A stretch of DNA of 37,847 bases from a virus. Location: IMG/VR virus record IMGVR_UViG_3300024265_000026, positions 1 through 37,847 of that record; one strand, 5' to 3'. The stretch's first letter is position 1; each line of letters opens with the position of its first letter. The notes under the pieces were generated by a model, which saw nothing but the letters and a program-made list of their open reading frames with translations, made no database searches and was not told the DNA's origin. Position numbers and translations under genes: made by a program. Shown one piece after another: positions 22,832 to 29,656 of this stretch.

Positions 22832-23142
22832 GTAAATTTTATTATGAATTAACTAAGCGAAATATATATGTTCATGCGCATTTTTATTTGGCGTGCTTAA
22901 TGACTTTGTTTGTTTTCTGGTTGGCAGAGTTGGCGAAGGTTGGGACAGAACAAATACTATTTTATTTAACTTTAGCTATGGTCACAATGATTGGTTTTTT
23001 TAGTGAATATAATCAGCATGTATCAGAACAAGTAAAAGCTCGTAAAGAATTACGCCAGCCTGTTTCGTTAACCAGGGATTCTATAGAAGATATGTTATTT
23101 AATTATCTTGGCTGGATTACTGCTTATTTGATATGGTTTTAA
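22828..23142 (+). CDS. Membrane protein, holin candidate next to endolysin
   Basis: A 104-residue protein with two or three hydrophobic helices (about 16-35, 42-60, 90-104) and a charged loop in the second half (V-K-A-R-K-E-L-R). It ends directly before the endolysin start, the usual place of a holin. An ATGA overlap couples it to the gene upstream. Several other small membrane proteins nearby compete for the role. Confidence 0.6.
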   Translation: MSKFYYELTKRNIYVHAHFYLACLMTLFVFWLAELAKVGTEQILFYLTLAMVTMIGFFSEYNQHVSEQVKARKELRQPVSLTRDSIEDMLFNYLGWITAYLIWF

Positions 23143-23143
23143 A

Positions 23144-23545
23144 ATGTTTGGTCATTATTGGAGCAAAGGTGCTGATAACTTCGAATCATTAGAAGCTGAT
23201 TTAAAAGGAATAATGGTATTTGTGGCTAAGCACATGACGATTGAGCCATTTTATGGGCATAGAGGCGCGAAAGAACAAAACGATTTATTTGAAAAAGGCA
23301 GATCAGAAAAAAAATACCCCAACTCTAAACATAATAAACACCCTTCACAAGCTGTCGATATTCAAATTTATGTTGGTGGTAAAGCTACTTGGCAGACTTC
23401 TAAATATATCCAGCTTTGGCATTTAATTAGTTTCTACTGTATGGATAATGATATTTCTATTAGATGGGGCGGCAACTGGGACAATGACAACACAATTATT
23501 GATGATCAAGATTTAGATGATTTAATGCATTTTGAATTAGCTTAA
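23144..23545 (+). CDS. Endolysin, peptidase M15 (VanY/L-Ala-D-Glu peptidase-like)
   Basis: A 133-residue zinc peptidase that cuts peptide bonds of peptidoglycan at lysis. The zinc-binding set is visible: S61-x-H63 in S-K-H-N-K-H, Q69-A-V-D72 (family S-x-H-x-x-G-x-A-x-D) and D-L-M-H129-F-E131 near the C-terminus. It has one catalytic domain and no signal peptide, so a holin must release it. The small globular form fits endolysins of phages of Gram-negative hosts. It is the last gene of the lysis region, followed by a promoter-like gap. Confidence 0.85.
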   Translation: MFGHYWSKGADNFESLEADLKGIMVFVAKHMTIEPFYGHRGAKEQNDLFEKGRSEKKYPNSKHNKHPSQAVDIQIYVGGKATWQTSKYIQLWHLISFYCMDNDISIRWGGNWDNDNTIIDDQDLDDLMHFELA

Positions 23546-23571
23546 CCTTTTTTATTTAAACTTTATTAAAA

Positions 23572-23605
23572 AATAATATCTTTTTTTGAAACTATGACGT
23601 ATATT
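23572..23605 (+). promoter_or_regulatory. AATATCTTTTT element with -10-like box, copy 4
   Basis: AATAATATCTTTTTTT starts at 23572 and TATATT lies at 23600-23605, exactly 24 bases from the ATATC core, the same spacing as the copy at 26869. It precedes the excisionase-like gene and is a good candidate early promoter. Confidence 0.55.
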
Positions 23606-23636
23606 GATCGTAAGAATAAACAAAGGAGAACAAAAA

Positions 23637-23837
23637 ATGGATTTAGAAGAAAAGAAAATCTTAACATTCGAACAAGCTTGTCAGTTCACCAATCTTTCTA
23701 AAAGTTACTTATACAAACTGACATCTCAGAAGCAAGTGCCACATTATAAGCCAAGAGGTAAGAAACTCTATTTTAAACGCACCGAGTTAGAGAATTGGAT
23801 GTTAAGCAAACCAGTAGGTTCAAACACAGGAGAATAG
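23637..23837 (+). CDS. Excisionase/MerR-like helix-turn-helix DNA-binding protein
   Basis: A 66-residue protein of the helix_turn_helix_17 (excisionase) type. It shows L-T-F-E-Q-A-C-Q-F-T-N-L-S-K (about 8-21), then S-Y-L-Y-K-L (recognition helix), then the wing P-H-Y-K-P-R-G-K-K-L-Y-F-K and E-L-E-N-W-M. Such proteins act as excisionases or small transcription regulators. With no integrase seen, regulation of early transcription is more likely. The ATG at 23637 has AAGGAG upstream and lies just after a promoter-like element; extension to 23604 would cross the -10 region. Confidence 0.82.
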   Translation: MDLEEKKILTFEQACQFTNLSKSYLYKLTSQKQVPHYKPRGKKLYFKRTELENWMLSKPVGSNTGE

Positions 23838-23841
23838 AAAA

Positions 23842-24318
23842 ATGAAAATAAGTAAAAATTCGTGGCACTACAGATTTAACAAGTTTTTGGCAGGAGACGG
23901 TAACTACAGCCGCTGGCATGGAGAGACTAAAACATTATGCGGTTACTTCTGGAAAACAGTATTGAAAATATCCTTACTCCCTTTTATGGCTGCGCTGGTA
24001 TATACCCTTAGTTTTAAGTTAGGGAAGCTTTTCTGGTTAGAGGTGTTGTATGGCTTCACAAACGAACAAATGAAAGCTTACACTCTCTCTGGTTGGGAAT
24101 TAGTATGGGTCCCTGCATTTGGTCTATTAATAATTGCGGTGGCTCTAACAATAATAATAGCCGTCCCGTCTTATATAGGCTACCGAAGAGATATACATAG
24201 AGAGAAAAAACGACTCAGGCGTTCTCTCAATAACGAACCAGAGCCTAAACCTAATATTGCTGTAGAATATATCAAAGCCAAGAAACGTAAGATATGCCCA
24301 CTTTTGGACTATAATTAA
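23842..24318 (+). CDS. Conserved-type phage membrane protein
   Basis: A 158-residue protein with an N-terminal S-W-H-Y-R-F segment and L-C-G-Y-F-W, two or three transmembrane helices (about 42-60, 68-75, 88-115) and a basic cytoplasmic tail (H-R-E-K-K-R-L-R-R). Proteins with the W-H-Y-R-F start and C-x-Y-F-W are common in phages of proteobacteria, function unknown. AGGAG precedes the ATG. A hairpin follows 2 bases after the stop. Confidence 0.7.
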   Translation: MKISKNSWHYRFNKFLAGDGNYSRWHGETKTLCGYFWKTVLKISLLPFMAALVYTLSFKLGKLFWLEVLYGFTNEQMKAYTLSGWELVWVPAFGLLIIAVALTIIIAVPSYIGYRRDIHREKKRLRRSLNNEPEPKPNIAVEYIKAKKRKICPLLDYN

Positions 24319-24319
24319 A

Positions 24320-24341
24320 AAAGCCCTCTGAGAAGGGCTTT
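24320..24341. terminator. Hairpin, weak or bidirectional terminator
   Basis: AAAGCCCT (24320-24327) pairs with AGGGCTTT (24334-24341) across a 6-base loop. Downstream on the plus strand there is no real U tract (TTTAAAC), but on the minus strand the hairpin is followed by TTTTTAATTA. It may only attenuate rightward transcription, or protect the mRNA end. Confidence 0.6.
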
Positions 24342-24358
24342 AAACACAGGAGTCAATA

Positions 24359-24397
24359 ATGGATACAATAGAAATATTTATAATTAGGAGTAAGTAA
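24359..24397 (+). CDS. Possible 12-residue leader peptide
   Basis: ATG 24359 has a well-spaced CAGGAG site and a 12-codon frame ending at TAA 24395-24397. Its last sense codons contain the AGGAG that serves the next gene (24401). It may be a leader that passes ribosomes on; a coding role for the peptide itself is uncertain. Confidence 0.3.
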   Translation: MDTIEIFIIRSK

Positions 24398-24400
24398 GTA

Positions 24401-24550
24401 ATGATGTACACGGTTCACTCTTTGCAATGGGATAAGCAAGATCGGCTTTTAAAGTCATGGTGTTTATGTAAGAGCTTTGCCGAAGTCTTGGAAATAATGG
24501 AGCTAAGAAAACCCTCTTGCGAAGTAGTATCAATTAAAATAGGCAGGTAA
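24401..24550 (+). CDS. Small hypothetical protein
   Basis: A 49-residue protein with three Cys (C21, C23, C40) and a mixed fold; no family recognised. AGGAG lies just upstream of the ATG pair at 24401/24404. It is followed 3 bases later by the tandem zinc-ribbon gene. Confidence 0.55.
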   Translation: MMYTVHSLQWDKQDRLLKSWCLCKSFAEVLEIMELRKPSCEVVSIKIGR

Positions 24551-24553
24551 GTA

Positions 24554-24850
24554 ATGAATGAATTTAAGCAATGTAAATCCTGTCTTGAAATAAAAAACGT
24601 CTCAGAATTTTATAAAGGCACGCATAATGCAGACGGTCTTCAAGGTTGGTGCAAAGCTTGCGATAAAGGCAACCATCGTGCTCCCAACACTACTACAAAA
24701 AAAGAAAAGTGGTGTGTCGCGTGCGGTCTTGTAAAGCCTGTTTCTGAATACTATACAATTAAAAGGAGATATGACGGTCTGGATTCACGTTGCAAAACCT
24801 GTAAGAAGTCACACCGAAAAAAACTACGTAAAGCGAGGAGTTTAAAATGA
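24554..24850 (+). CDS. Tandem zinc-ribbon protein
   Basis: A 98-residue protein made of two copies of one module. The first is C7-x2-C10 ... D27-G-L ... C33-x2-C36 and the second C54-x2-C57 ... D74-G-L ... C80-x2-C83, with V-S-E-F-Y matching V-S-E-Y-Y. The same module forms the N-terminus of the HNH-like proteins at 33946 and 34886, but no HNH domain follows here. The basic C-terminus suggests nucleic-acid binding. It may be a duplicated, nuclease-less derivative, perhaps a regulator. Confidence 0.75.
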   Translation: MNEFKQCKSCLEIKNVSEFYKGTHNADGLQGWCKACDKGNHRAPNTTTKKEKWCVACGLVKPVSEYYTIKRRYDGLDSRCKTCKKSHRKKLRKARSLK

Positions 24851-25095
24851 ATGAATTTATAAAGAAGTTTAGCCAGTATTTTATTTATGAGAATACAGCT
24901 CATGTTGGGCTTTTATACTACAATATAAAATTACTAGGAGTGCCGTCTTTATTGAGATGCCAAGGTGATTATGCTATAGTAGTCGACCCGCGGGCGGCGA
25001 CAGCATGGCTTTTATTCACGGGTAACGATGTTGAAGCTAGTGAAATCTATGAACGAATCATTAATTTTTATAATGAAAATATAAAGGAGAAGTGA
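24847..25095 (+). CDS. Hypothetical protein
   Basis: An 82-residue protein with mixed helices and strands, ATGA-coupled to the zinc-ribbon gene and TGATG-coupled to the next. A stretch with A-A-T-A-W-L-L-F (about 50-57) is hydrophobic but not a clear membrane helix. No family is recognised. Confidence 0.62.
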   Translation: MNEFIKKFSQYFIYENTAHVGLLYYNIKLLGVPSLLRCQGDYAIVVDPRAATAWLLFTGNDVEASEIYERIINFYNENIKEK

Positions 25096-25463
25096 TGGAA
25101 GAAAAAGCAACTCAATTGCTAGAACAACTAGCAGCAAAACTCGGGACAACAGTTGATAAAATTTTAGAGGTTTATTTAGCGCAAGCACAAGTAGAGATAG
25201 TTATTTATTCTGTGTGGGTGGCATTCTTCTTAGTTACTGCTGTCCCTGCGACTAAACTAGTTATAAAAGCGATAAGGGTAATGGTAGAATGTGGCGAAGA
25301 TGAGATTGTTAAGCCTGTTTCAAATGGGCTTGTTATAATTTTTACTTTTGTGTTCTATTTGGTTTTATTTATTGCAATACTAGCAGAAATGAGAACGGCT
25401 ATTACGCAATTATTTAACCCTGAATATTGGGTGATGACCGAAATATTTAAATTAGTCATGTAG
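25095..25463 (+). CDS. Membrane protein with N-terminal helix
   Basis: A 122-residue protein: an acidic N-terminal helix with the phrase L-A-A-K-L-G-T-T-V-D-K-I, then two transmembrane helices (about 34-55 and 75-98) and a short C-terminus. Small phage membrane proteins with this start are widespread and uncharacterised. AAGGAG precedes the ATG; a GTG three bases upstream is the alternative. Confidence 0.65.
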   Translation: MEEKATQLLEQLAAKLGTTVDKILEVYLAQAQVEIVIYSVWVAFFLVTAVPATKLVIKAIRVMVECGEDEIVKPVSNGLVIIFTFVFYLVLFIAILAEMRTAITQLFNPEYWVMTEIFKLVM

Positions 25464-25475
25464 GGGAAATTATTC

Positions 25476-25613
25476 ATGAGCAACTACACTAAGGAAAAAC
25501 CAAAAGAAGAGATCGATGTTTATAACTGTCCTGAATGCGATATTGAGAACGACGGCAAAGAAGGGGAGTATATTGTATGTTTTGATTGTGGGGGGAGGTT
25601 TTATGCCTTATAA
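25476..25613 (+). CDS. Zinc-ribbon microprotein
   Basis: A 45-residue protein with C18-P-E-C21 and C35-F-D-C38-G-G, a complete four-Cys zinc ribbon. AGGGGA lies upstream. The GGAGG inside its last codons serves the next gene (25603), which overlaps by 11 bases. Function unknown; such ribbons bind nucleic acid or a host protein. Confidence 0.62.
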   Translation: MSNYTKEKPKEEIDVYNCPECDIENDGKEGEYIVCFDCGGRFYAL

Positions 25614-25770
25614 GAAGAAAGTTCACATCAGAGGGTGTGATATTGGTATGTTAGACCCTGGACCACTGTGTCATATTTATTATAAGGTAACTTTCATATT
25701 TACAAAAGAGCCATCATTAGTAACTTGTAGATATTGTATGCAGTCGAGGGATAAGTTAAGTGGGAAATAA
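25603..25770 (+). CDS. Small Cys/His protein
   Basis: A 55-residue basic protein with C12, C22, H23 and C42-R-Y-C45, which could form a zinc site. The ATG at 25603 has a strong GGAGG site; the long upstream extension of the frame lies inside the preceding gene and is rejected. Confidence 0.58.
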   Translation: MPYKKKVHIRGCDIGMLDPGPLCHIYYKVTFIFTKEPSLVTCRYCMQSRDKLSGK

Positions 25771-25805
25771 ATCTACTGCAGTTTAATGACAAAGGAGTTT
25801 TAAAG

Positions 25806-25919
25806 ATGACAAATATAAAACTTGTGCTTACCGCCTTTAATCTAAAGATAGAGGCTCACCGTGTGATGATAGCGGACTTAAGAAAGCGCATACAGAAGTT
25901 GGAAAAGAATGCTAAATAA
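25806..25919 (+). CDS. Small helical protein
   Basis: A 37-residue, predicted all-helical, basic peptide ending R-K-R-I-Q-K-L-E-K-N-A-K. AAAGGAG lies at a good distance upstream. Overlaps the next gene by 11 bases in another frame. No family is recognised. Confidence 0.5.
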   Translation: MTNIKLVLTAFNLKIEAHRVMIADLRKRIQKLEKNAK

Positions 25920-26259
25920 AAAAAGCTATCTATTGCAGACAGCTCTAATTATATTTGAAGCAACTAAACTAAAATATGCTCGCAATGTAACTAAACTATC
26001 CCCCATTGTAAAATTATTCTTTTTTAGTTCTAAAAAGTTTTTTGATCGGTTGCCACTTTTCAAAAGGCATCCTTCTCTAATGTTACCCGTAGCTACCATA
26101 CTTCCGGTATCACAGAGTAAAACAGGATTCGCACCAAGTAACTTAGTTGAGAATCCGCTTCAAAGTAAACAGCTGGTAGTGGAGTTAATGACAGCTAACC
26201 TCTCCACAGGCTGGGTAGAAGATACAAGTCAGTCTTTTATTCGACGATTAACTAAGTAG
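25909..26259 (+). CDS. Hypothetical basic protein with unusual codon use
   Basis: A 116-codon open frame whose product is basic and rich in Leu, Ser, Phe and Pro (S-S-K-K-F-F-D-R-L-P-L-F-K-R-H near 40-54). Leucine is often coded by CTA or CTT here, whereas neighbouring genes mostly use TTA, and the local GC content is higher. GGAAAAG lies upstream of the ATG. The gene may be a recent acquisition. Because the composition is odd, a non-coding structured region is an alternative, although a 117-codon frame in AT-rich DNA favours coding. Confidence 0.5.
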   Translation: MLNKKSYLLQTALIIFEATKLKYARNVTKLSPIVKLFFFSSKKFFDRLPLFKRHPSLMLPVATILPVSQSKTGFAPSNLVENPLQSKQLVVELMTANLSTGWVEDTSQSFIRRLTK

Positions 26260-26294
26260 TCATTAAGGTTAGCTATGTCTAAAAAGGAGAAGAA

Positions 26295-26567
26295 ATGTTA
26301 AATAAATTGATTAAAGAATGCGATAAAAGATGGTCTGAAAATGTTAAGAGATTTAATAAATCTAAGAATAGCACTGAAAGGGGCGGCATAGCTATCGAGA
26401 ATAACTGTTTACTAACTAAAATTGCTTTACTCAGAACTTTGCAGAAAGAAATAAGAGAATGGATTGAAACAAATACATTCGAATTGCTCGAAGGGACTGA
26501 TGAAATAAGCAACCACGTTATAGACCCGTTTGATTTAAAAGAAGCTCTTGGATTAAACAATGAATAA
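26295..26567 (+). CDS. Hypothetical helical protein
   Basis: A 90-residue charged, helical protein with an AAGGAG site. The middle part (C-L-L-T-K-I-A-L-L-R-T-L-Q-K-E-I) looks like a dimerisation helix. Overlaps the next gene by 8 bases. No family is recognised. Confidence 0.65.
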   Translation: MLNKLIKECDKRWSENVKRFNKSKNSTERGGIAIENNCLLTKIALLRTLQKEIREWIETNTFELLEGTDEISNHVIDPFDLKEALGLNNE

Positions 26568-26862
26568 AGAAAAAGTCCTAGACTACCACAGAGAAAACCC
26601 ACAAGTTTATCAAGAGTTCCATAAAATGGCTCTAAAGAAATGTAAACAAAGAAAATATTACTCAGCTAAAGCAATTATTGAAATCTGTAGATGGGATACG
26701 AGGGTTAGCTCTAAAGGCGAGTTTAAGATAAACAATAACGCAGCACCGCTTTTCATTAGATTGTTTCTTAGAAATCATCCTCGTTACGCTGAGCACTTTC
26801 AATTAAGGTCGTCTATGTTTGATGAGAAAGAATTAGATGAAGCCCAAATGGAGATATTTTAA
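26560..26862 (+). CDS. Conserved phage protein of unknown function
   Basis: A 100-residue protein with the layout N-P-Q-V-Y-Q-E-F near 13-20, Y-Y-S-A-K-A-I-I-E-I-C-R-W near 33-45, K-I-N-N-N-A-A-P near 56-63 and H-P-R-Y-A-E-H-F near 73-80. I recognise this pattern from a common but uncharacterised phage and prophage family, often near recombination or replication genes. Helical throughout. It overlaps the preceding gene. Confidence 0.72.
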   Translation: MNKEKVLDYHRENPQVYQEFHKMALKKCKQRKYYSAKAIIEICRWDTRVSSKGEFKINNNAAPLFIRLFLRNHPRYAEHFQLRSSMFDEKELDEAQMEIF

Positions 26863-26867
26863 AAAAT

Positions 26868-26898
26868 AATATCTTTTTCTTTACATTGTATATATATT
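26868..26898 (+). promoter_or_regulatory. AATATCTTTTT element with -10-like box, copy 5
   Basis: AATATCTTTTT (26868-26878) and TATATT (26893-26898), 24 bases from the ATATC core, in the gap before the SSB/recombination genes. The spacing matches copy 4 exactly. Confidence 0.55.
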
Positions 26899-26917
26899 AC
26901 AAGAAAACGAGAAATGA

Positions 26918-27151
26918 ATGAGCAAACACATAAGACCAATTAGACATATAGTTTTAGTGAGAGAAAAAACATCCAGGGTTTATACGATATATAGGACGTT
27001 AAGCGATGCCTGTAATTCTGTTAAGTTTGACCACGATTACCACACAGTATGGCGATTTATGAAAGCAAAAGGTCAGTATTCCGATGATAACCATATAGTA
27101 GAGAAACGTCCCGTATATGGTAAAGTGAGGGAAAATGAAAACGCAAAATAA
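26918..27151 (+). CDS. Hypothetical basic protein
   Basis: A 77-residue basic protein. A middle segment (S-D-A-C-N-S-V-K-F-D-H-D-Y-H-T-V-W-R-F) could be a helix-turn-helix like those of small phage regulators, but this is weak. First gene after a promoter-like element; it overlaps the SSB start by 17 bases. Confidence 0.6.
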   Translation: MSKHIRPIRHIVLVREKTSRVYTIYRTLSDACNSVKFDHDYHTVWRFMKAKGQYSDDNHIVEKRPVYGKVRENENAK

Positions 27152-27539
27152 TATATCAATTACAGGCTTTGTAGGCCAAGACCCCAAAATATCAATCACA
27201 GAGAAAGCCACAAGAGCGAATTTTAGTGTTGGAATCTCAATGGGCAAAGATGTTACTACGTGGGTAAATGTAACCGCTTGGCATGATGTAGCGAGAATGT
27301 GCGGAGATTTGGTAAAAAAAGGCACTGAAGTTATTGTTGTGGGTGAGTTGCATGTTTACAAAGCTGATAACGATAAAACATTTACATCAATTAATGCTGA
27401 AGAAGTACGCCCACTGGTTAAAGTAGATTGGGCTAAATATAAAAAAGGTGTAGAACATATTAAGGAAGAGATTGCAAAAAAAGAAACAGCTTTTGATATA
27501 CCAGATACAGAATTTAAAGATGATGATTTACCATTTTAG
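27135..27539 (+). CDS. ssb: Single-stranded DNA-binding protein
   Basis: A 134-residue OB-fold SSB: I-T-G-F-V-G-Q-D-P-K-I (9-19), A-N-F-S-V-G-I-S (strand 2), T-W-V-N-V-T-A-W-H-D-V-A (46-57) and G-T-E-V-I-V-V-G-E-L (68-77). The C-terminus ends D-D-D-L-P-F, the acidic tip that binds host replication and repair partners. It coats single strands during replication and recombination. GAGGG precedes the ATG. It leads the recombination gene set (ERF and exonuclease downstream). Confidence 0.93.
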   Translation: MKTQNNISITGFVGQDPKISITEKATRANFSVGISMGKDVTTWVNVTAWHDVARMCGDLVKKGTEVIVVGELHVYKADNDKTFTSINAEEVRPLVKVDWAKYKKGVEHIKEEIAKKETAFDIPDTEFKDDDLPF

Positions 27540-27546
27540 GAGAAAA

Positions 27547-28014
27547 ATGAATAAGAAAAATTATGATAAAGAGTACAGGATAAAAAACAAGGTGAAAATT
27601 GCCAAGAGGAAAAGAGCATACTACGAAGCGAACCGAGAATATATTCTAGCTTATGTTTTAGAGTATAACACCATGTATAGGGCTGCAGAACAAGGGAAAA
27701 TAGCCCAAGCAAAATCTTCTAGGCTTCATAGCGCGACATTCCCCGAAAAAGCTAGGGTAAGATCAAAATTTACTTACTTTAAAACAAAAAACGGGGTAAA
27801 GACGCCAAATGGTTATCATTTCCATCATTACAGTTATAATTTAGATGATTATATGGGTGTGGTTCTTTTACCATCTTGGTTACATCGAGAGTTGCATAGT
27901 AGGATGGTTTATATACAACCCTGTAAATATTACAAAACAAAAGATGGGGTCTTTCTTGATACGAAATTTAAGCACTTGTCATTCATAAATGACGTGAGAA
28001 AGAGCCTGAATTAA
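27547..28014 (+). CDS. HNH-like protein, family copy 1 (no zinc ribbon)
   Basis: A 155-residue protein whose C-terminal half matches those at 33946 and 34886: Y-F-K-T-K-N-G-V-K, G-Y-H-F-H93-H94-Y-S-Y, L-P-S-W-L-H113-R-E-L-H117, then G-V-F-L-D-T-K-F-K-H. The HH and H-x3-H spacing fits a degenerate HNH (ββα-metal) nuclease. The Asn of the classic motif is replaced by a hydrophobic residue. The N-terminus is Lys/Tyr rich and lacks the C-x2-C ribbon of the other two. AGGAG lies upstream. It is inserted between ssb and the annealase, as homing-type genes often are. Confidence 0.75.
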   Translation: MNKKNYDKEYRIKNKVKIAKRKRAYYEANREYILAYVLEYNTMYRAAEQGKIAQAKSSRLHSATFPEKARVRSKFTYFKTKNGVKTPNGYHFHHYSYNLDDYMGVVLLPSWLHRELHSRMVYIQPCKYYKTKDGVFLDTKFKHLSFINDVRKSLN

Positions 28015-28028
28015 AACAAGGAGTAATA

Positions 28029-28598
28029 ATGCCAGATACAAAAGTAGAAACAATTTATGAGACAATTTTAAAAGTTAGGGATGATGTAGCGGGGTCTATC
28101 GATAAAGATGGTAAAAACGAGCACCACAATTATAACTACGCTACTCATAATAATATTGTGCATCATGTGCGGGATGCTTGTAAAAAACACAAACTTTTAA
28201 TCATACCTATGGGTTTAACCGATGCTTTTTATGCAAAAAGTGATACTGTTGTTTCTGGGAATTTTCGTTATTCATTAGTTAATAAAGACGGGGATCAAAC
28301 GCAGGCTATTATATTTGCTGCTGGATACGACAGTTTGGATAAACATGCTTATAAATTAGACACAGGAGCGCTTAAATACCTGCATATCCAATTATTTATG
28401 CTTGCTACTGATCTCGATCCAGAAAATCCGAAACATGAAACGAAACATGAAACGAAACAGCCGACAGAAGCCGACCCACTAGAGAGAATACAAAACTGCG
28501 GAACCACAGAAGAATTAAATAAATTATGGGCTGTGTATCCTAAATGGCACGATACTCACAAAGATGCATTTAGTAAACGTAAACTGGAATTATCATGA
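28029..28598 (+). CDS. erf: ERF-family single-strand annealing protein
   Basis: A 189-residue recombinase of the ERF superfamily (phage P22 Erf), which anneals complementary single strands for recombination-dependent replication and genome circularisation. Family features: H-N-Y-N-Y-A-T-H-N-N-I near 33-43, G-D-Q-T-Q-A near 86-91, D-K-H-A-Y-K-L-D-T-G-A-L-K-Y near 103-116, then D-L-D-P-E. A short K-H-E-T repeat forms the linker to a C-terminal helical domain. AAGGAG precedes the ATG; an ATGA overlap couples it to the exonuclease. Confidence 0.88.
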   Translation: MPDTKVETIYETILKVRDDVAGSIDKDGKNEHHNYNYATHNNIVHHVRDACKKHKLLIIPMGLTDAFYAKSDTVVSGNFRYSLVNKDGDQTQAIIFAAGYDSLDKHAYKLDTGALKYLHIQLFMLATDLDPENPKHETKHETKQPTEADPLERIQNCGTTEELNKLWAVYPKWHDTHKDAFSKRKLELS

Positions 28599-29353
28599 CG
28601 CACCAAGACTATTTAAAAATAGAGAAAATGAGTAAGTCTAAACTGTCAAGATTTGCAGAGAATCCGATTAACTATGATGAGCCTTTCCAAGATACGTCCG
28701 CTACTGATTTTGGCTCGGCTGTTGATTGTGCTTTTTACACACCTAAAGTTTTTAAGAAAATCTACTCTGTTATAGATTGGTCAGAAAGACCAGCACCAAA
28801 ATATAAAGAAGGCCAAATTAATTTAGCGTGGCTAGAAGACAAAAAAAGCAATGCTAAATTAAAAGGCTTAGAATTGATTACAAGCGAAAACGTGTCAAGA
28901 GTGACACAAATCATTGATAATTTAAATTCAGATGAATACGTACGCAATATGATCGATAAAAGCATAATTCATAAAGTGTTCGAGGGTGAAATTAACGGTG
29001 TGGAGATGAAATGTGAAATTGATAACGCTTATAAAGTTGGAGACAATCATATCCTGTGTGATTTAAAAACTATTTATGACTCAAATAAATTCATCGCCAG
29101 AGCTAAATATGAATTCAAATACAGAATGATGCCATATATTTACAGTGAATTAATGAGACAGAGTGACATTATTATAGATAGAGTTGAGTTTCTGGTTGTG
29201 GACACTAAAACATTTGATTCACAATTTTTTATTGTTAGTGGTGATTATATGGATATGTCGAAAGAATTAGTATTTAAGTACTTGGATTTATACAAAGAAG
29301 CAGGACGCAGTGGTGTTTGGAGCAAGAGAATATTTGGAGAGCAATATATATGA
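28595..29353 (+). CDS. RecE-like PD-(D/E)XK exonuclease
   Basis: A 252-residue nuclease of the exodeoxyribonuclease VIII/PDDEXK type. The N-terminal S-K-S-K-L-S-R-F-A-E-N-P and F-G-S-A-V-D (about 12-50) are family hallmarks. The catalytic core is K-C-E-I-D (about 130-134), then I-L-C-D-L-K-T (about 143-149) giving D...D-x-K, with a downstream helix Y-I-Y-S-E-L. It resects double-strand ends to give 3' overhangs on which the ERF protein acts. The ATGA overlap with erf supports a two-component recombination unit. Confidence 0.85.
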   Translation: MTHQDYLKIEKMSKSKLSRFAENPINYDEPFQDTSATDFGSAVDCAFYTPKVFKKIYSVIDWSERPAPKYKEGQINLAWLEDKKSNAKLKGLELITSENVSRVTQIIDNLNSDEYVRNMIDKSIIHKVFEGEINGVEMKCEIDNAYKVGDNHILCDLKTIYDSNKFIARAKYEFKYRMMPYIYSELMRQSDIIIDRVEFLVVDTKTFDSQFFIVSGDYMDMSKELVFKYLDLYKEAGRSGVWSKRIFGEQYI

Positions 29354-29649
29354 ATATTTATAAAAGTAATCTAAGGCATAATGTCAAACTTATTCATAAG
29401 ATTTCCAGACAGACATTAGAGCAAACTGCAAAAATGATTGGCGAGGGGATACACCATACTACTTTGGCACAATTTCTAAATAATGAATTGATAGACACTT
29501 GCGGAGCTGGTGATAGCCGTTATAAAAAATACAAGACATTCGTTAAAGAACTCTATCCTTTTATTGATCCTGAAAGCGATCTTTTGGCAGAAATTTTAAC
29601 CCCACATAATATTGAAGAAGTTTACAACCATACAAGAGAAGAGGTGTAA
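29350..29649 (+). CDS. Putative helix-turn-helix protein
   Basis: A 99-residue protein with a Cro/repressor-like HTH: S-R-Q-T-L-E-Q-T-A-K-M-I-G (helix 2) followed by H-H-T-T-L-A-Q-F-L-N (recognition helix), near 21-45. The C-terminal half is acidic. It could regulate the recombination genes. GGAGAG and an ATGA overlap define the start at 29350. The HTH reading is by eye only. Confidence 0.62.
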   Translation: MNIYKSNLRHNVKLIHKISRQTLEQTAKMIGEGIHHTTLAQFLNNELIDTCGAGDSRYKKYKTFVKELYPFIDPESDLLAEILTPHNIEEVYNHTREEV

Positions 29650-29656
29650 ATTGAAA

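Noticed and set aside
23241-23426. Plus-strand alternative frame inside the endolysin gene
   Set aside because: The overlapping frame carries the intact M15 zinc motifs; this one has no ribosome site and an artefactual composition.
23637-23837. Excisionase-like gene as proof of a temperate phage
   Set aside because: No integrase, attachment site or repressor is recognisable; HTH_17 proteins are also common as plain regulators in virulent phages.
24943-24962. Sequence resembling the 3' flank of the RNA element (CGTCTTTATTGAGATG-like)
   Set aside because: Lies inside a coding gene, lacks the paired arm and the inner helices; probably chance similarity.
26060-26220. Possible tRNA or riboswitch on either strand (GGTGCGAATCC-like and GGTAG-like stretches)
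   Set aside because: Trial stems do not pair into a T-arm or acceptor stem, and the plus-strand frame is open throughout, so a coding gene is more likely.
28436-28460. Short tandem repeat in the ERF gene considered as a regulatory repeat
   Set aside because: It is in frame and encodes a repeated K-H-E-T linker; no sign of a separate function. No CRISPR-like array was found anywhere.
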